Assembly (NCBI RefSeq): GCF_050271975.1
Contig: NZ_CP189850.1
Coordinates: 248,001-312,000, forward strand
Source: Litorimonas sp947503715
GTDB taxonomy: Bacteria; Pseudomonadota; Alphaproteobacteria; Caulobacterales; Maricaulaceae
Reading direction: 5' to 3'
DNA length: 64,000 bases
Under the pieces are notes generated by a model that was not told where the DNA came from, did not search any database, and saw only the letters and a program-made list of their open reading frames with translations. Both the position numbers and the translations under genes were made by a program. Shown here piece after piece: positions 8,161-17,463 of this stretch; within the stretch, counting starts at the first letter, position 1; every line of letters starts with the position of its first letter.

Positions 8161-9040
8161 TTTCAATCTCAGCCATACAGCTCTTTATAAAGGTAACACC
8201 GAAATTTGTTAGAAGGACATACTCAACAAAAAAGCTATGCCTATCGTGAACTCTAAGCTCATTAATTTCCATAAACTTAATCAAGCCGAGAGCTTCTAGC
8301 CCTTCCAAAACTTCATCTGAAAAAAACTTTTCTTTCTCGATAGAATATATTTTTGTATCAAAATAATCAGGATCAGTTATGCGAGTTTTCAACTGCTTAG
8401 AAAGCAAGCCTCTAAATTCAACGCCATCTTCTGCAAAAAAGTCTTTAATAGCTTCGAGCGCAGAGGACAAAAAATCCTTGTCACTGATAATATATTTACC
8501 CCATTCCTCCCTAGGAATGGAACCCATAGCATTCTGTATAACTCGACCATCATTAATTGCTCTAGAAACATCATACGGGCGAAAGATAAAAGGTGCGTCA
8601 TCGTAGACTCCGCTACCAGATAAATATTGCAAATACTCCACGTGAGAACGAGATAGTTTTTTCAAAATATCTATAAATATTAGATTTTGAGAAGGGTTAT
8701 TTTGTGAAGCATCTACCAATAATTTTGCCCATAACTCTGATAGGTTGTCTTCTATATCTGCTTCTAGGGATGCCCCTTCTACCCACTGTAACAAAAATTT
8801 AGGAGGAATAGGGTTTATTGAAAGGCTATTTTCGTCACAGATTTTTTTCGCTTTAAGCAGAGCATTCAACGCAGCTTCCATTCTGAAGCCACGTAGTTTT
8901 GTTCCTAAGAACCCTGCACCCTCCGTAATTGGGCTCAAAAAATCTAATGCAGCATTTGCCAGCCTTGCACCTGCTTCACTATCAGTTTTGAAGCTAAAAC
9001 CCTCTTTTCCAATCGATATTTCGGTAGCATTATTGGTCAT
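8150..9040 (-). CDS. Abi-alpha family (DUF4393-like) protein, putative abortive-infection gene
   Basis: A 296-residue protein from ATG 9040; an upstream start at 9073 would overlap pccB. The core around residues 60-130 fits the Abi_alpha/DUF4393 family: NALLKAKKICDEN, then NPIPPKFLLQWVEGASLE, then LSELWAKLLVDAS. The family was named for links to abortive phage infection; its mechanism is not settled. The gene is AT-rich (about 35% GC in sampled stretches) while the flanking carboxylase genes are near 58-60%. It lies 2 bp after the pccB stop and overlaps the pccA start by 11 bp, so it would be co-transcribed with the carboxylase. Exact 11-bp repeats at both ends suggest insertion into an intact pccB-pccA junction. 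Confidence 0.75.
   Translation of the reverse strand: MTNNATEISIGKEGFSFKTDSEAGARLANAALDFLSPITEGAGFLGTKLRGFRMEAALNALLKAKKICDENSLSINPIPPKFLLQWVEGASLEADIEDNLSELWAKLLVDASQNNPSQNLIFIDILKKLSRSHVEYLQYLSGSGVYDDAPFIFRPYDVSRAINDGRVIQNAMGSIPREEWGKYIISDKDFLSSALEAIKDFFAEDGVEFRGLLSKQLKTRITDPDYFDTKIYSIEKEKFFSDEVLEGLEALGLIKFMEINELRVHDRHSFFVEYVLLTNFGVTFIKSCMAEIENDQ
9030..9040. repeat. 11-bp direct repeat, copy 2 (at Abi-alpha start)
   Basis: TTATTGGTCAT, identical to 8150-8160, covering the ATG and first codons of the Abi-alpha-like gene. If one repeat and the DNA between were removed, pccB would end 2 bp before an intact pccA start codon. Confidence 0.95.
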
Positions 9041-9042
9041 AG

Positions 9043-10575
9043 CTAAAGCGGCAAGTTCCCATGTTTCTTCCAAGGGTTCTCTAGCTTTTTATCCTTCGCC
9101 AGCGCCAGCGCGCGACAAATCCGTTTGCGGGTCGATCGCGGCTGTATCACCTCGTCAATATAGCCGCGCTCTGCGGCCCTGAACGGAGATAAAAACTTCT
9201 CCTCATAATCCGCGACATGTTCCGCCGTTTTTTCGGCATCGTCCAAATCTTTCCGGTGTAGAATTTCCACCGCGCCCTTTGCGCCCATCACGGCGATTTG
9301 CGCGGTGGGCCAGGCATAGTTGATGTCATTGCGCAAGTGTTTCGGGCTCATCACGCAATAGGCGCCGCCATAGGCTTTGCGCGTGATGACGGTGACTTTC
9401 GGGACTGTCGCTTCGCCGTAAGCATAGAGCAGTTTCGCACCGTGTTTGATGACGCCGCCATATTCCTGGTCTGTCCCGGGCAGGAAGCCGGGAACGTCGA
9501 CGAGGGAGAGGATCGGGATTTCGAAACAATCGCAGAAACGGATAAAGCGCGCGGCCTTGCGCGAGGCATCACTGTCGAGACAGCCGGCCAGCACCATGGG
9601 CTGGTTCGCGACGACGCCGACGGTTTGGCCTTCGAGGCGGATGAAGCCGCACAGGATGTTCTTGGCGAAGTCTTCCTGAATTTCGAAAAAGTCACCTTCA
9701 TCCGCGAGCTTCTCGACCAGTTCCTTCATATCATAGGGCAGGTTCGGATTATCGGGCACGAGCGTATCCAGCGATTTATCTTCGCGGTCATGGCTGTCGT
9801 AAAATGTCCGCACGGGCACGCCGCTGCGATTATTCAGCGGCAGGAAATCGAACAGGCGACGAATTTCCGACAGCGCCTGCATATCATTATCGTATGCGCC
9901 GTCGGCAACCGAGGATTTCGTCGTATGGGTTTTCGCCCCGCCCAATTCCTCGGAGGTGACAATTTCATTCGTGACGGTCTTGAGGACATCCGGTCCCGTC
10001 AGGAACATGAAAGAACTGTCGCGGACCATGAAGATAAAATCGGTCAGTGCGGGGGAATAGACGGCCCCGCCCGCGCTCGGCCCCATAATCACGGAAATCT
10101 GCGGCACGACCCCACTGGCCAGAATATTATTTTGGAAGACCGAGGAATAACCCGCGAGCGCCGAGACGCCTTCCTGAATGCGGGCCCCGCCGGAATCCTG
10201 CAAGCCAATAATCGGCGCACCGTGGCGCATGGCCATTTCCTGCACCTTGTTGATTTTCTTGGCGTGGGTCTCGGACAGCGACCCGCCAAAGACAGTGAAA
10301 TCTTGCGCAAAGACGAAAGTCTTTCGGCCATTAATCGTGCCCCAGCCCGTGACGACGCCGTCGCCCGCCATCTTGTTCTTCTCCATCCCGAAATCGGTGG
10401 ACCGATGGGTGACGAACATGTCGAATTCTTCGAAGGAACCGGGGTCGAGCAGGAGTTCCAAGCGCTCCCGCGCGGTCAGCTTGCCCTTGGCATGCTGCGC
10501 ATCAATGCGGCGTTGTCCGCCGCCCATCCGCGCTTCATCACGACGGGCCTGTAACTGGTCTAGAATATCGCTCAA
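9043..10575 (-). CDS. pccB: Acetyl/propionyl-CoA carboxylase beta subunit (carboxyltransferase)
   Basis: A 510-residue carboxyltransferase that moves the carboxyl group from carboxybiotin to an acyl-CoA. It opens MSDILDQLQARRDEARMGGG and contains the acyl-CoA binding segment QDSGGARIQEGVSALAGYSS near residue 130 and the carboxybiotin region VDVPGFLPGTDQEYGGVIKHG followed by ITRKAYGGAYCVMSPKHL. These are typical of PccB rather than bacterial AccD. It is the first gene of the minus-strand operon pccB, Abi-alpha-like gene, pccA. The upstream 230 bp to the divergent RND adaptor must hold both promoters. Confidence 0.93.
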   Translation of the reverse strand: MSDILDQLQARRDEARMGGGQRRIDAQHAKGKLTARERLELLLDPGSFEEFDMFVTHRSTDFGMEKNKMAGDGVVTGWGTINGRKTFVFAQDFTVFGGSLSETHAKKINKVQEMAMRHGAPIIGLQDSGGARIQEGVSALAGYSSVFQNNILASGVVPQISVIMGPSAGGAVYSPALTDFIFMVRDSSFMFLTGPDVLKTVTNEIVTSEELGGAKTHTTKSSVADGAYDNDMQALSEIRRLFDFLPLNNRSGVPVRTFYDSHDREDKSLDTLVPDNPNLPYDMKELVEKLADEGDFFEIQEDFAKNILCGFIRLEGQTVGVVANQPMVLAGCLDSDASRKAARFIRFCDCFEIPILSLVDVPGFLPGTDQEYGGVIKHGAKLLYAYGEATVPKVTVITRKAYGGAYCVMSPKHLRNDINYAWPTAQIAVMGAKGAVEILHRKDLDDAEKTAEHVADYEEKFLSPFRAAERGYIDEVIQPRSTRKRICRALALAKDKKLENPWKKHGNLPL

Positions 10576-10809
10576 GGTAAACCCCCGTTTTAGCTCGATA
10601 TTAAACGTTGCACCCTACTGACGGGGCGGGGCAGTTCAAGCCTGATTTCGGCCTAATCCGGGGTGAATATGGTTCATTTTTCGAGCACATACATTCATGA
10701 CGGGCAGCCTTGCGGCATTATAAGTTGCGCAAGACCCGCCCAAAAGCGCATGTGCGGATGTGAACGGGTGCCATGCAGTCACTTTCGCCTCCTAAACCGT
10801 AGATAGACC

Positions 10810-11952
10810 ATGAAATTCAACACGTCCTATATTATCGCCGGCAGTTTACTCGTCCTCGGCGCCGTCTGGTTTTTCGTCAATAATCTTGGCGAGGAAACTC
10901 CGCTGACCGTCTCCACACCTGCAACGGTCAAGGTCGAAGCCCGGAAATCCATTCCGACCGTACAGGTCCGCCGGATCGCCGCGCAGGAACATCCCAATGT
11001 GCTGGAACTTTACGGTCAGACCCGCGCCGCCCGCGAAGTTTCCGTCAAGGCGGAAACGCCCGGCCTCGTCGCCGCGATTGGAGCTGTTGAAGGCGCGCGT
11101 GTTAAAAAGGGGCAAACCCTCTGCCGTCAGGACATGAATGCCCGGCAAGCCCTTGTCGATCAGGCCAAGGCCAATCTGCGCTCTGTGGAAACCGACCTGA
11201 ACGCCGCCCGCGTGCTGGCGGATAAGGGCTATCAATCGCAAACCCGTGTCACCGCATTTGAAGCGCAATTGGACGGCGCGAGAGCAGCGCTGAAACAGGC
11301 CGAAATCGAAGCCGATAATGTGAATATCCGTGCGCCCTTTAACGGTGTCTGGGAACAGCAGGATGCGGAAGTCGGAGATTATCTCTCGCCCGGGATGTCC
11401 TGCGGCTTGCTCGTCGATCTCTCCCCGCTGGAAGTGGATGTGGAACTGACGGAAGGCCAGTTGGGTCTCGTGGAACGCGGGACATCCGCAGAAATCGCGC
11501 TCGCCACGGGGGAAACCGTGACGGGGGAAGTCGCCTTTATCGAAGCCAAAGCCGATCCATCCACGCGGACCTTCCGCGCCGAATTGCACGTGCCAAATGC
11601 GGATTATGAATTACGCGCAGGTGTCACCGCGACGGTGCGCCTGACATCAGGTCTGACACTGGCATCGAAAGTTCCGACCAATGTGCTCTCGCTGGATGAT
11701 GCGGGGAATGTTGGTCTGCGTTATGTGGATGCGGCAGATATTGTCCGGTTCACGCCAACGCGCACAATTGATGAAGAGGCAGATGGCGCTTGGGTCACGG
11801 GCCTTCCGGACGGCGCACGCCTGATTACGACGGGACAGGATTTCGTCGCCGTGGGTCAGCAGGTCATCGCCGACGAGACCTATGATGATGGTCGCACACA
11901 AAATGTTGCGCGGTCCGGCGGAAATCCGTCTTCTCAATCAGCAGGGAATTAA
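10810..11952 (+). CDS. RND efflux system periplasmic adaptor (membrane fusion protein)
   Basis: A 380-residue adaptor with an N-terminal membrane anchor (YIIAGSLLVLGAVWFFVNNL), the lipoyl-like half-motif VSVKAETPGLVAAIGAVEGARVKKG in two parts around residues 77-101, a short coiled-coil hairpin (QAKANLRSVETDLNAARV), then the second lipoyl half NIRAPFNGVWEQQDAEVGD and a beta-barrel domain. It should link the inner-membrane pump encoded 3 bp downstream to an outer-membrane channel, which is not encoded here. The substrate is unknown. Start is ATG after a weak purine stretch. Confidence 0.92.
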   Translation: MKFNTSYIIAGSLLVLGAVWFFVNNLGEETPLTVSTPATVKVEARKSIPTVQVRRIAAQEHPNVLELYGQTRAAREVSVKAETPGLVAAIGAVEGARVKKGQTLCRQDMNARQALVDQAKANLRSVETDLNAARVLADKGYQSQTRVTAFEAQLDGARAALKQAEIEADNVNIRAPFNGVWEQQDAEVGDYLSPGMSCGLLVDLSPLEVDVELTEGQLGLVERGTSAEIALATGETVTGEVAFIEAKADPSTRTFRAELHVPNADYELRAGVTATVRLTSGLTLASKVPTNVLSLDDAGNVGLRYVDAADIVRFTPTRTIDEEADGAWVTGLPDGARLITTGQDFVAVGQQVIADETYDDGRTQNVARSGGNPSSQSAGN

Positions 11953-11955
11953 TCC

Positions 11956-14900
11956 GTGCCGGACTCTGACAGCAATATGTCCGCAACTCCAATTGACGCG
12001 GATGATTTAACGGCCAAGCGATCTGATATAGAGAGCGCCCCCGGCCTGCCCGGGATTGTCGGCTTTGCGGTCCGCAATTGGCGGATGACAATCGGCATAA
12101 TGCTGTTTTGCGTGTTAGGCGGCCTCGCCGCGATGAGCCGCCTGCCAATGGACGCCGAACCGGATGTGCCCGTGCCCTTTATCAATATTCAAGTCCTGCT
12201 GCCCGGTGTGTCGCCCGAAGATGCGGAACGGCTGCTCGTCCGGCCCCTGGAAACTGAATTAAAAGCGATAGAGGGCCTGAAAGAAATCAGCGGCGTTGCG
12301 GCCAATAATGTGGCGATCGTCACACTCGAATTTGAACTCAGCGTTGATAAAGACGTCGCCATGGCGGACGTTTTGGAAAAAGTTGACCGCGCCCGCGCCG
12401 AATTTCCGGAAGACGCAAGACAACCGATCATCGAGGAGGTCAGCTTCTCCGCGCTGCCCATCCTGACAGTCAACCTATGGGGCGATGCGCCGGAACGGGA
12501 ATTACAACGGCGCGCCAAGGAATTGCAGCGCAAAGTGGAAGCCATTCCCCTCATCCTAGAAGCCAATATTAGTGGTGAACGGACGGATGTTCTGGAAGCA
12601 ATTATAGATCCCGCCCGCACGGAAAGTCTTGGCGTAACATTTGATGAAATTGCCGCCGCCGTCTCTCAAAATAATGCACTCGTTCCGGCGGGGGCGTTGG
12701 AAACGGGCAGCGGACGATTTAATATCAAACTTCCCGGTCTGATCGAGAATCCGGAAGATATGAGCGAGCTCGTCGTGCGGCGCGGGGCGGACGGGTCTAT
12801 TCTCAAGCTCGGTGATATTGCGGATGTTCGGCGCGGTTATAAGGACGCGACGACGCTGGCGCGGTTTAACGGACGCAATAGTGTCAGTCTGGAAATCAGC
12901 AAGAGACAAGGCGTCAATATTCTGGAGGCCAGCCAGATGGTCGAAGATTTGGTCGATGCCGAAATCGCCAAACCCGAATGGCCCGCCACGATTAATGTCA
13001 CCTATAGCCAGTCCCGATCTGTTTATATTCGCGATATGATGTCGGAATTGTCGGCCTCCATCATTAATGCGGTCGTCCTCGTCTTTATCGTCTGTATTGC
13101 CGCGCTGGGGTGGCGCTCCGCTATCTTTGTCGGGTGGGCCATTCCCGCCAGTTTCCTCATCGCCTTTTTCGGCTTTCTGATTGCGGGCGAGACGATCAAT
13201 ATGATGATCCTGTTCGGCCTCATCCTCTCTGTGGGGGTCTTAGTCGACAGTGCCATTGTGATTGTCGAATTTGCCGACCGCAAAATGGAAGAAGGCAAAC
13301 CCCGTCTGGAAGCCTTTAAACAGGCCGGTGAACGGATGTTTTGGCCGATCATGAGCTCGACCGCGACGACCTTGGCCGCCTTCTTGCCGCTGCTGTTTTG
13401 GGAATCCACGACGGGGAAATTCATGAGCTATTTCCCGCGCACCATGATCTATGTGCTCTCGGCCTCGACCCTCATGGCGCTGATCTTTCTTCCCACGCTC
13501 GGTGCAAAAATCGGGTTCCGACCTAAGAAAGTGACCAGCGATAATATCGCCAAGCTCTCCGCCGGAGACGGTGATCCCTCACAAGTTACGGGGTTCATTG
13601 GCGTCTATGTCCGCATGATTCAGGTTTTAGTGAAATTCCCGATCCTCGTAATGATTGGCATGGTCATCTTGGCCTTTGCAATTGTAAAAATATTCGGCGC
13701 TCAAATGGCGGGGCCACCGCCCAAACCCGTCGAGTTCTTTACCCAATCACCCAGTGAACAGCTCTATGTCCTCGCGCGATCACGCGGAAACACGACGCCG
13801 GAACAATATCTCCGCATTGCGACTGATCTGGAGAACCGGATCGCCGATATTAACGGCATTGAATCGGTCTACACGGTCACAGGCGACGGGGCCGCGGGCG
13901 GTGGACAGTTAAGCGGTCCGGCCAATGTGCCCTCGGATACGGTTGTCAAAATCTATACAGAATTGCTGCCCTTCGCAGAACGCCGCGGAACGCAAGCCAT
14001 TCTCAACGATCTGGAAACCGCTGTTGCGGGTATTCCGGGCGTCATCACGGAAGTCACCGCTGTCGACCAAGGACCGCCTATTGGGAAAGATATCGGCCTG
14101 CAAATCAGCAGTGAAAATCCGGAAGACCTTCGTGCTGCCACAGCCGCCGTGCGCGCGAAACTGGCCTCTATGGAAGGGATCATTGATATTGAAGACTCGA
14201 CTCCCCTCCCCGGGATTGAATGGGAATTCGTCGTTGACCGGTCAGAGGCCGGACGGCTCGGCCTGAATGTCGGACGCATCGGTTCGGCTCTGCAATTCGC
14301 AACCGAAGGCGCATTGGTCGGACGCTACCGTCCGCTGGATGCTGATGAGGAAGTCGATATCCGCATCCGCTATCCGTCTGAAGCACGGACACTGGCAGAG
14401 CTTGACCGCTTGCGCATTCAAACGCCACAGGGTGCACTACCGCTCTCAGCTGTGACAACCCGTATTGCGCGCCCCCGCCAAGACAAGATTGAGCGCAAAG
14501 ACCTCCTGCCCTATTACATCGTGCAGGCGAATACGGCCAAGGATTATGCGACGCAGATTCAGGTTGAAGAGCTCGTGCGTTGGAAAGCCGAAGAGGCCAA
14601 TTTCCCGCCCGGTGTCCAGACGAAATTTCTGGGCCAACAGGAAGAGAACGCGGATGCGCTCATTTTTTTCCAAGGCGCAGGCCTGGCCATTCTCTTCATG
14701 ATGAGTGTTATCCTGCTCTTGCAATTTAATAGCTTTTATCACGTCTTCCTGACCCTCTTGGCGGTCATCATGAGTGTGTTTGGCGTCCTGTTGGGCCTTG
14801 CCTTCTATCCCTATGTCTCGCTGATCCTGTCCCTGACGGGGGTCATCGCGCTGGCGGGGATTGTTGTGAATAATAATATCGTCCTGATCGACGCCTATCA

Positions 14901-15270
14901 GCGGCTGCGTGAACATGGTTTTGATGCCGTGGATGCCGCCGTTCGGACAGCCGCGCAGCGATTGCGGCCCGTCTTCCTGACGACGCTGACAACAGTTGTG
15001 GGTCTGATGCCGCTCATCCTCGGCTGGCAGGCCAATATTTTCACGGGCGAGTTTTCGACCAAGGGTTCCAGCACGTCAGAGATCTGGGCGCCGATTTCAT
15101 TTGTTGTCGCCAGCGGTCTGGGTTTTGCGACGATCCTGACACTGGTCGTGACACCCGTCATGTTGGCCATGCCGACTGTTATTAAAGATCAAGCGACGCG
15201 CTTATGGGCCTGGATAAAACGCAAATTCGCTTCGAGAAAAACGAACCGCATTCCCGACCCTGCAGAATAA
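11956..15270 (+). CDS. RND family efflux pump permease (AcrB/MMPL-like, HAE type)
   Basis: A 1104-residue inner-membrane proton antiporter. It shows the RND pattern of two six-helix halves and large periplasmic loops: MTIGIMLFCVLGGLAAMSRL as TM1, ASIINAVVLVFIVCIAALGW as TM2, the TM4 proton-relay segment GVLVDSAIVIVEFADRKMEE, and AGIVVNNNIVLIDAYQRLRE in the second half. The TM4 motif carries one Asp where AcrB has two, as in several HAE subgroups. I use GTG 11956 because AGGGA precedes it; ATG 11977 is an alternative. It is coupled to the adaptor gene and probably exports toxic or lipid-like compounds. Confidence 0.93.
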   Translation: MPDSDSNMSATPIDADDLTAKRSDIESAPGLPGIVGFAVRNWRMTIGIMLFCVLGGLAAMSRLPMDAEPDVPVPFINIQVLLPGVSPEDAERLLVRPLETELKAIEGLKEISGVAANNVAIVTLEFELSVDKDVAMADVLEKVDRARAEFPEDARQPIIEEVSFSALPILTVNLWGDAPERELQRRAKELQRKVEAIPLILEANISGERTDVLEAIIDPARTESLGVTFDEIAAAVSQNNALVPAGALETGSGRFNIKLPGLIENPEDMSELVVRRGADGSILKLGDIADVRRGYKDATTLARFNGRNSVSLEISKRQGVNILEASQMVEDLVDAEIAKPEWPATINVTYSQSRSVYIRDMMSELSASIINAVVLVFIVCIAALGWRSAIFVGWAIPASFLIAFFGFLIAGETINMMILFGLILSVGVLVDSAIVIVEFADRKMEEGKPRLEAFKQAGERMFWPIMSSTATTLAAFLPLLFWESTTGKFMSYFPRTMIYVLSASTLMALIFLPTLGAKIGFRPKKVTSDNIAKLSAGDGDPSQVTGFIGVYVRMIQVLVKFPILVMIGMVILAFAIVKIFGAQMAGPPPKPVEFFTQSPSEQLYVLARSRGNTTPEQYLRIATDLENRIADINGIESVYTVTGDGAAGGGQLSGPANVPSDTVVKIYTELLPFAERRGTQAILNDLETAVAGIPGVITEVTAVDQGPPIGKDIGLQISSENPEDLRAATAAVRAKLASMEGIIDIEDSTPLPGIEWEFVVDRSEAGRLGLNVGRIGSALQFATEGALVGRYRPLDADEEVDIRIRYPSEARTLAELDRLRIQTPQGALPLSAVTTRIARPRQDKIERKDLLPYYIVQANTAKDYATQIQVEELVRWKAEEANFPPGVQTKFLGQQEENADALIFFQGAGLAILFMMSVILLLQFNSFYHVFLTLLAVIMSVFGVLLGLAFYPYVSLILSLTGVIALAGIVVNNNIVLIDAYQRLREHGFDAVDAAVRTAAQRLRPVFLTTLTTVVGLMPLILGWQANIFTGEFSTKGSSTSEIWAPISFVVASGLGFATILTLVVTPVMLAMPTVIKDQATRLWAWIKRKFASRKTNRIPDPAE

Positions 15271-15274
15271 AAAT

Positions 15275-16249
15275 CTACTCCGTCGCGTCCGGCGAAAAGA
15301 CGACAGTGGATTGCCCGCCGCCGCCAATCAGTGTCCGGCGGACCTGCCAGTAAAGCGGCTGAAAATTTACAGACAGCGCTCCGCTCTCATCATCCGCATT
15401 ACGCAGAGGTGGCAACAGCGCGAAGGGCACGGACACACTCGCGGTTTCCAAAGGTGCATCCGGAGCTCCGACCGCGGGGATGAGCTCGGCCCGGATTTCC
15501 CATTGTCCGCGCGGCAGCATCCGTCCGGCAATATAATTCCAACGGCCGCCCACACCGATGCCCGTTTCCCCAATCACATTATTTTGCGCGTAAAACCGGA
15601 CACGTCCCGGCACAGAACTCGTCCCCGTAATAATAACGCCGCCCGCATCATCATAATCAATCACAGAAAGCGAGAGCGGGCCGGAGGTCGGCGCGCCGCC
15701 AAAAGGGGATTGAATAATCCGTGTCGGACTGCCGGGGGCCGTTACCATGATGAGGGCGGGTGTGATAAAATTCGCAGTTGCCACATCATCGCCGGTCGGG
15801 ACGGGCAGACGGAATACGGCTTCCTCTGACCGGATACCGGGGGCGTCTTCTGTTGTATAAAGTTGAGCTTCCAAGACAACGGGCTCGGCCCCGACATTCA
15901 CGGTTAGACCCCACTGGCCCAGTTCATTCGTGCGGACCTGCCGTAGGCGTTCGCCTCTATTTGTTATGACAACGACTGAACCGGGTTCCGCTTCACCGGC
16001 GACGCGCAGTCGCGCGACACCATTTTCACGGAACTCACTGATCTGGCGAAAACTGGCGGGGCGGACGCCAATGCGTTCAGTCTGCGACGTCACAGGATTA
16101 TCCACGATTTCACCAGAATCTGGGCCCAGCGCCCCGCTAATCTGTATAGCGAGGAGGAGAATAGCCGCCAGCGCAATCCCCGCAATCGCGATCCAAATCA
16201 GCCGTTTACGCTGACGACGTTTTAATCTTTCTTTTGCGGGTATTTGCAC
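15275..16249 (-). CDS. Membrane-anchored protein with Ig-like repeats and a degenerate LysM-like end
   Basis: A 324-residue protein: basic cytoplasmic start (KERLKRRQRKR), one transmembrane helix (LIWIAIAGIALAAILLLAIQ), then an extracytoplasmic part with beta-rich repeats such as LRVAGEAEPGSVVVITNRG and GGVIITGTSSVPGRVRFYAQ, typical of bacterial Ig-like modules. Relatives in alphaproteobacteria often end in LysM for peptidoglycan binding. Here the end VNFQPLYWQVRRTLIGGGGQ resembles the start of such a LysM but stops about 15 residues later, so the domain looks truncated. Convergent with the RND pump gene, 4 bp apart. Role unknown; cell-envelope location is likely. Confidence 0.7.
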   Translation of the reverse strand: MQIPAKERLKRRQRKRLIWIAIAGIALAAILLLAIQISGALGPDSGEIVDNPVTSQTERIGVRPASFRQISEFRENGVARLRVAGEAEPGSVVVITNRGERLRQVRTNELGQWGLTVNVGAEPVVLEAQLYTTEDAPGIRSEEAVFRLPVPTGDDVATANFITPALIMVTAPGSPTRIIQSPFGGAPTSGPLSLSVIDYDDAGGVIITGTSSVPGRVRFYAQNNVIGETGIGVGGRWNYIAGRMLPRGQWEIRAELIPAVGAPDAPLETASVSVPFALLPPLRNADDESGALSVNFQPLYWQVRRTLIGGGGQSTVVFSPDATE

Positions 16250-16316
16250 GACGTGAAATCTCTCCTAAGGACAGGGTGTAACACCAGATATCTTCTCTTC
16301 AAATGAAATCCCGCTC

Positions 16317-16931
16317 ATGACTGAAACAGCTTCCCTGACGATTTGTGTTTTTTGTGGCTCCTCACCGGGCGAAGATCCCGCGCATTTGGCGCTCGCGACT
16401 GAGCTGGGCACAGCCATAGCCGCACGCGGGCACAAGCTCGTTTATGGCGGCGGCGGACTGGGCCTGATGGGGGCGACGGCCCGCGCAGCGCGGGATGGTG
16501 GCGCGAACGTCATTGGCGTCATCCCGCATTTTCTCAATGCGATTGAGCGGACGATTCCGGATATTGAGCATGAATTTGTCGATGATATGCATGCGCGTAA
16601 AATCCGTATGTTTGATCTGGCCGATGCGTTTGTCGTCCTGCCGGGTGGCGTCGGCACATTGGAAGAAGTCATTGAGGTCATGAGTTGGCAACGGCTGAAC
16701 CTACACGACAAACCCATTGTTTTCCTGAGTGATACAGGGTTCTGGGACAAACTGGTCGAGGTTTTGGACGACATGATCAAGGCCGGATTCGCACCGGAAA
16801 CACTGCATGATGATATTGAGTCCGACTCCAGTATCGACGCAGTATTTGAGACGATTTCGCGCCGCCTGAAAGAAGGCCGCAAGTCCCAGCCCCTCGGCGG
16901 GAAACTGGATAAGATCGCGGATTTGGTCTGA
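16317..16931 (+). CDS. LOG family protein (TIGR00730; putative nucleotide 5'-monophosphate phosphoribohydrolase)
   Basis: A 204-residue cytosolic Rossmann-like protein. The signature PGGVGTLEEV near residue 108 and the glycine-rich segment VYGGGGLGLMGATARAA near residue 42 are diagnostic of the LOG/YvdD lysine-decarboxylase-like family, whose members cleave the N-glycosidic bond of cytokinin or purine nucleotide monophosphates. The opening ICVFCGSSPGEDPAH is also typical. True lysine decarboxylase activity is not expected. The gene is alone on the plus strand, convergent with the fRMsr gene 26 bp away. Confidence 0.9.
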   Translation: MTETASLTICVFCGSSPGEDPAHLALATELGTAIAARGHKLVYGGGGLGLMGATARAARDGGANVIGVIPHFLNAIERTIPDIEHEFVDDMHARKIRMFDLADAFVVLPGGVGTLEEVIEVMSWQRLNLHDKPIVFLSDTGFWDKLVEVLDDMIKAGFAPETLHDDIESDSSIDAVFETISRRLKEGRKSQPLGGKLDKIADLV

Positions 16932-16957
16932 GAGTTTCCCCTCTTTGAAGAGAGATA

Positions 16958-17419
16958 TTAAATAATCACCTTATCTAAAATCGTCTTCAAACCTTCCGCG
17001 TCCGCCGCGTCAAAGCTGCCGACCTCCGTCGAGTCCACGTCAAAAACGGCGAAGAGCTTTCCGTCCGGCGCGTAGACCGGCACGACGATCTCGCTCTGGC
17101 TGCGGGCGTCACAGGCGATATGACCGGGGAAGGCGTGGACGTCTTGGACAATCTGGACCTCGCCCGTCCGCGCCGCCGCACCGCAGACTCCGCGGCTGAA
17201 GGGAATGCGCAGACAGCCTAGCGTGCCCTGATAGGGACCGACTACGAGTTCTTCGGATTTTTCCGGATCAACGACATAAAATCCCGTCCAGAAATAATCA
17301 TCAAAAGCCTGATGGAGGAGACAGGAGACGGTCGCCATACGCGCGACGACATTCGTTTCACCCTCTAATACCGCCTCAATCTCGCGGGCAGTTTGGGCAT
17401 ATATTTCGGTCTTAGTCAT
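16958..17419 (-). CDS. msrC: Free methionine-(R)-sulfoxide reductase (GAF domain, fRMsr)
   Basis: A 153-residue GAF-domain enzyme that reduces free L-methionine-(R)-sulfoxide using catalytic cysteines. ATG 17419 gives MTKTEIYAQTAREI, the usual start; longer frames upstream lack homology. Cysteines sit in GTLGCLRIPFSRGVCGAAAR and GHIACDARSQSEIVVPVY, the spacing expected for fRMsr. It lies 44 bp downstream of the FAD oxidoreductase in the same direction and may be the last gene of the photolyase/oxidoreductase operon, which would give that operon a common oxidative/light-damage theme. Confidence 0.88.
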   Translation of the reverse strand: MTKTEIYAQTAREIEAVLEGETNVVARMATVSCLLHQAFDDYFWTGFYVVDPEKSEELVVGPYQGTLGCLRIPFSRGVCGAAARTGEVQIVQDVHAFPGHIACDARSQSEIVVPVYAPDGKLFAVFDVDSTEVGSFDAADAEGLKTILDKVII

Positions 17420-17463
17420 GGCGGCGATATAGGGCAGGTCAGACCCATCGTCCACCGCCAGCA

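Noticed and set aside
8150..9040. Abi-alpha gene as a toxin-antitoxin pair
   Set aside because: No second small gene lies beside it; the neighbours are carboxylase subunits.
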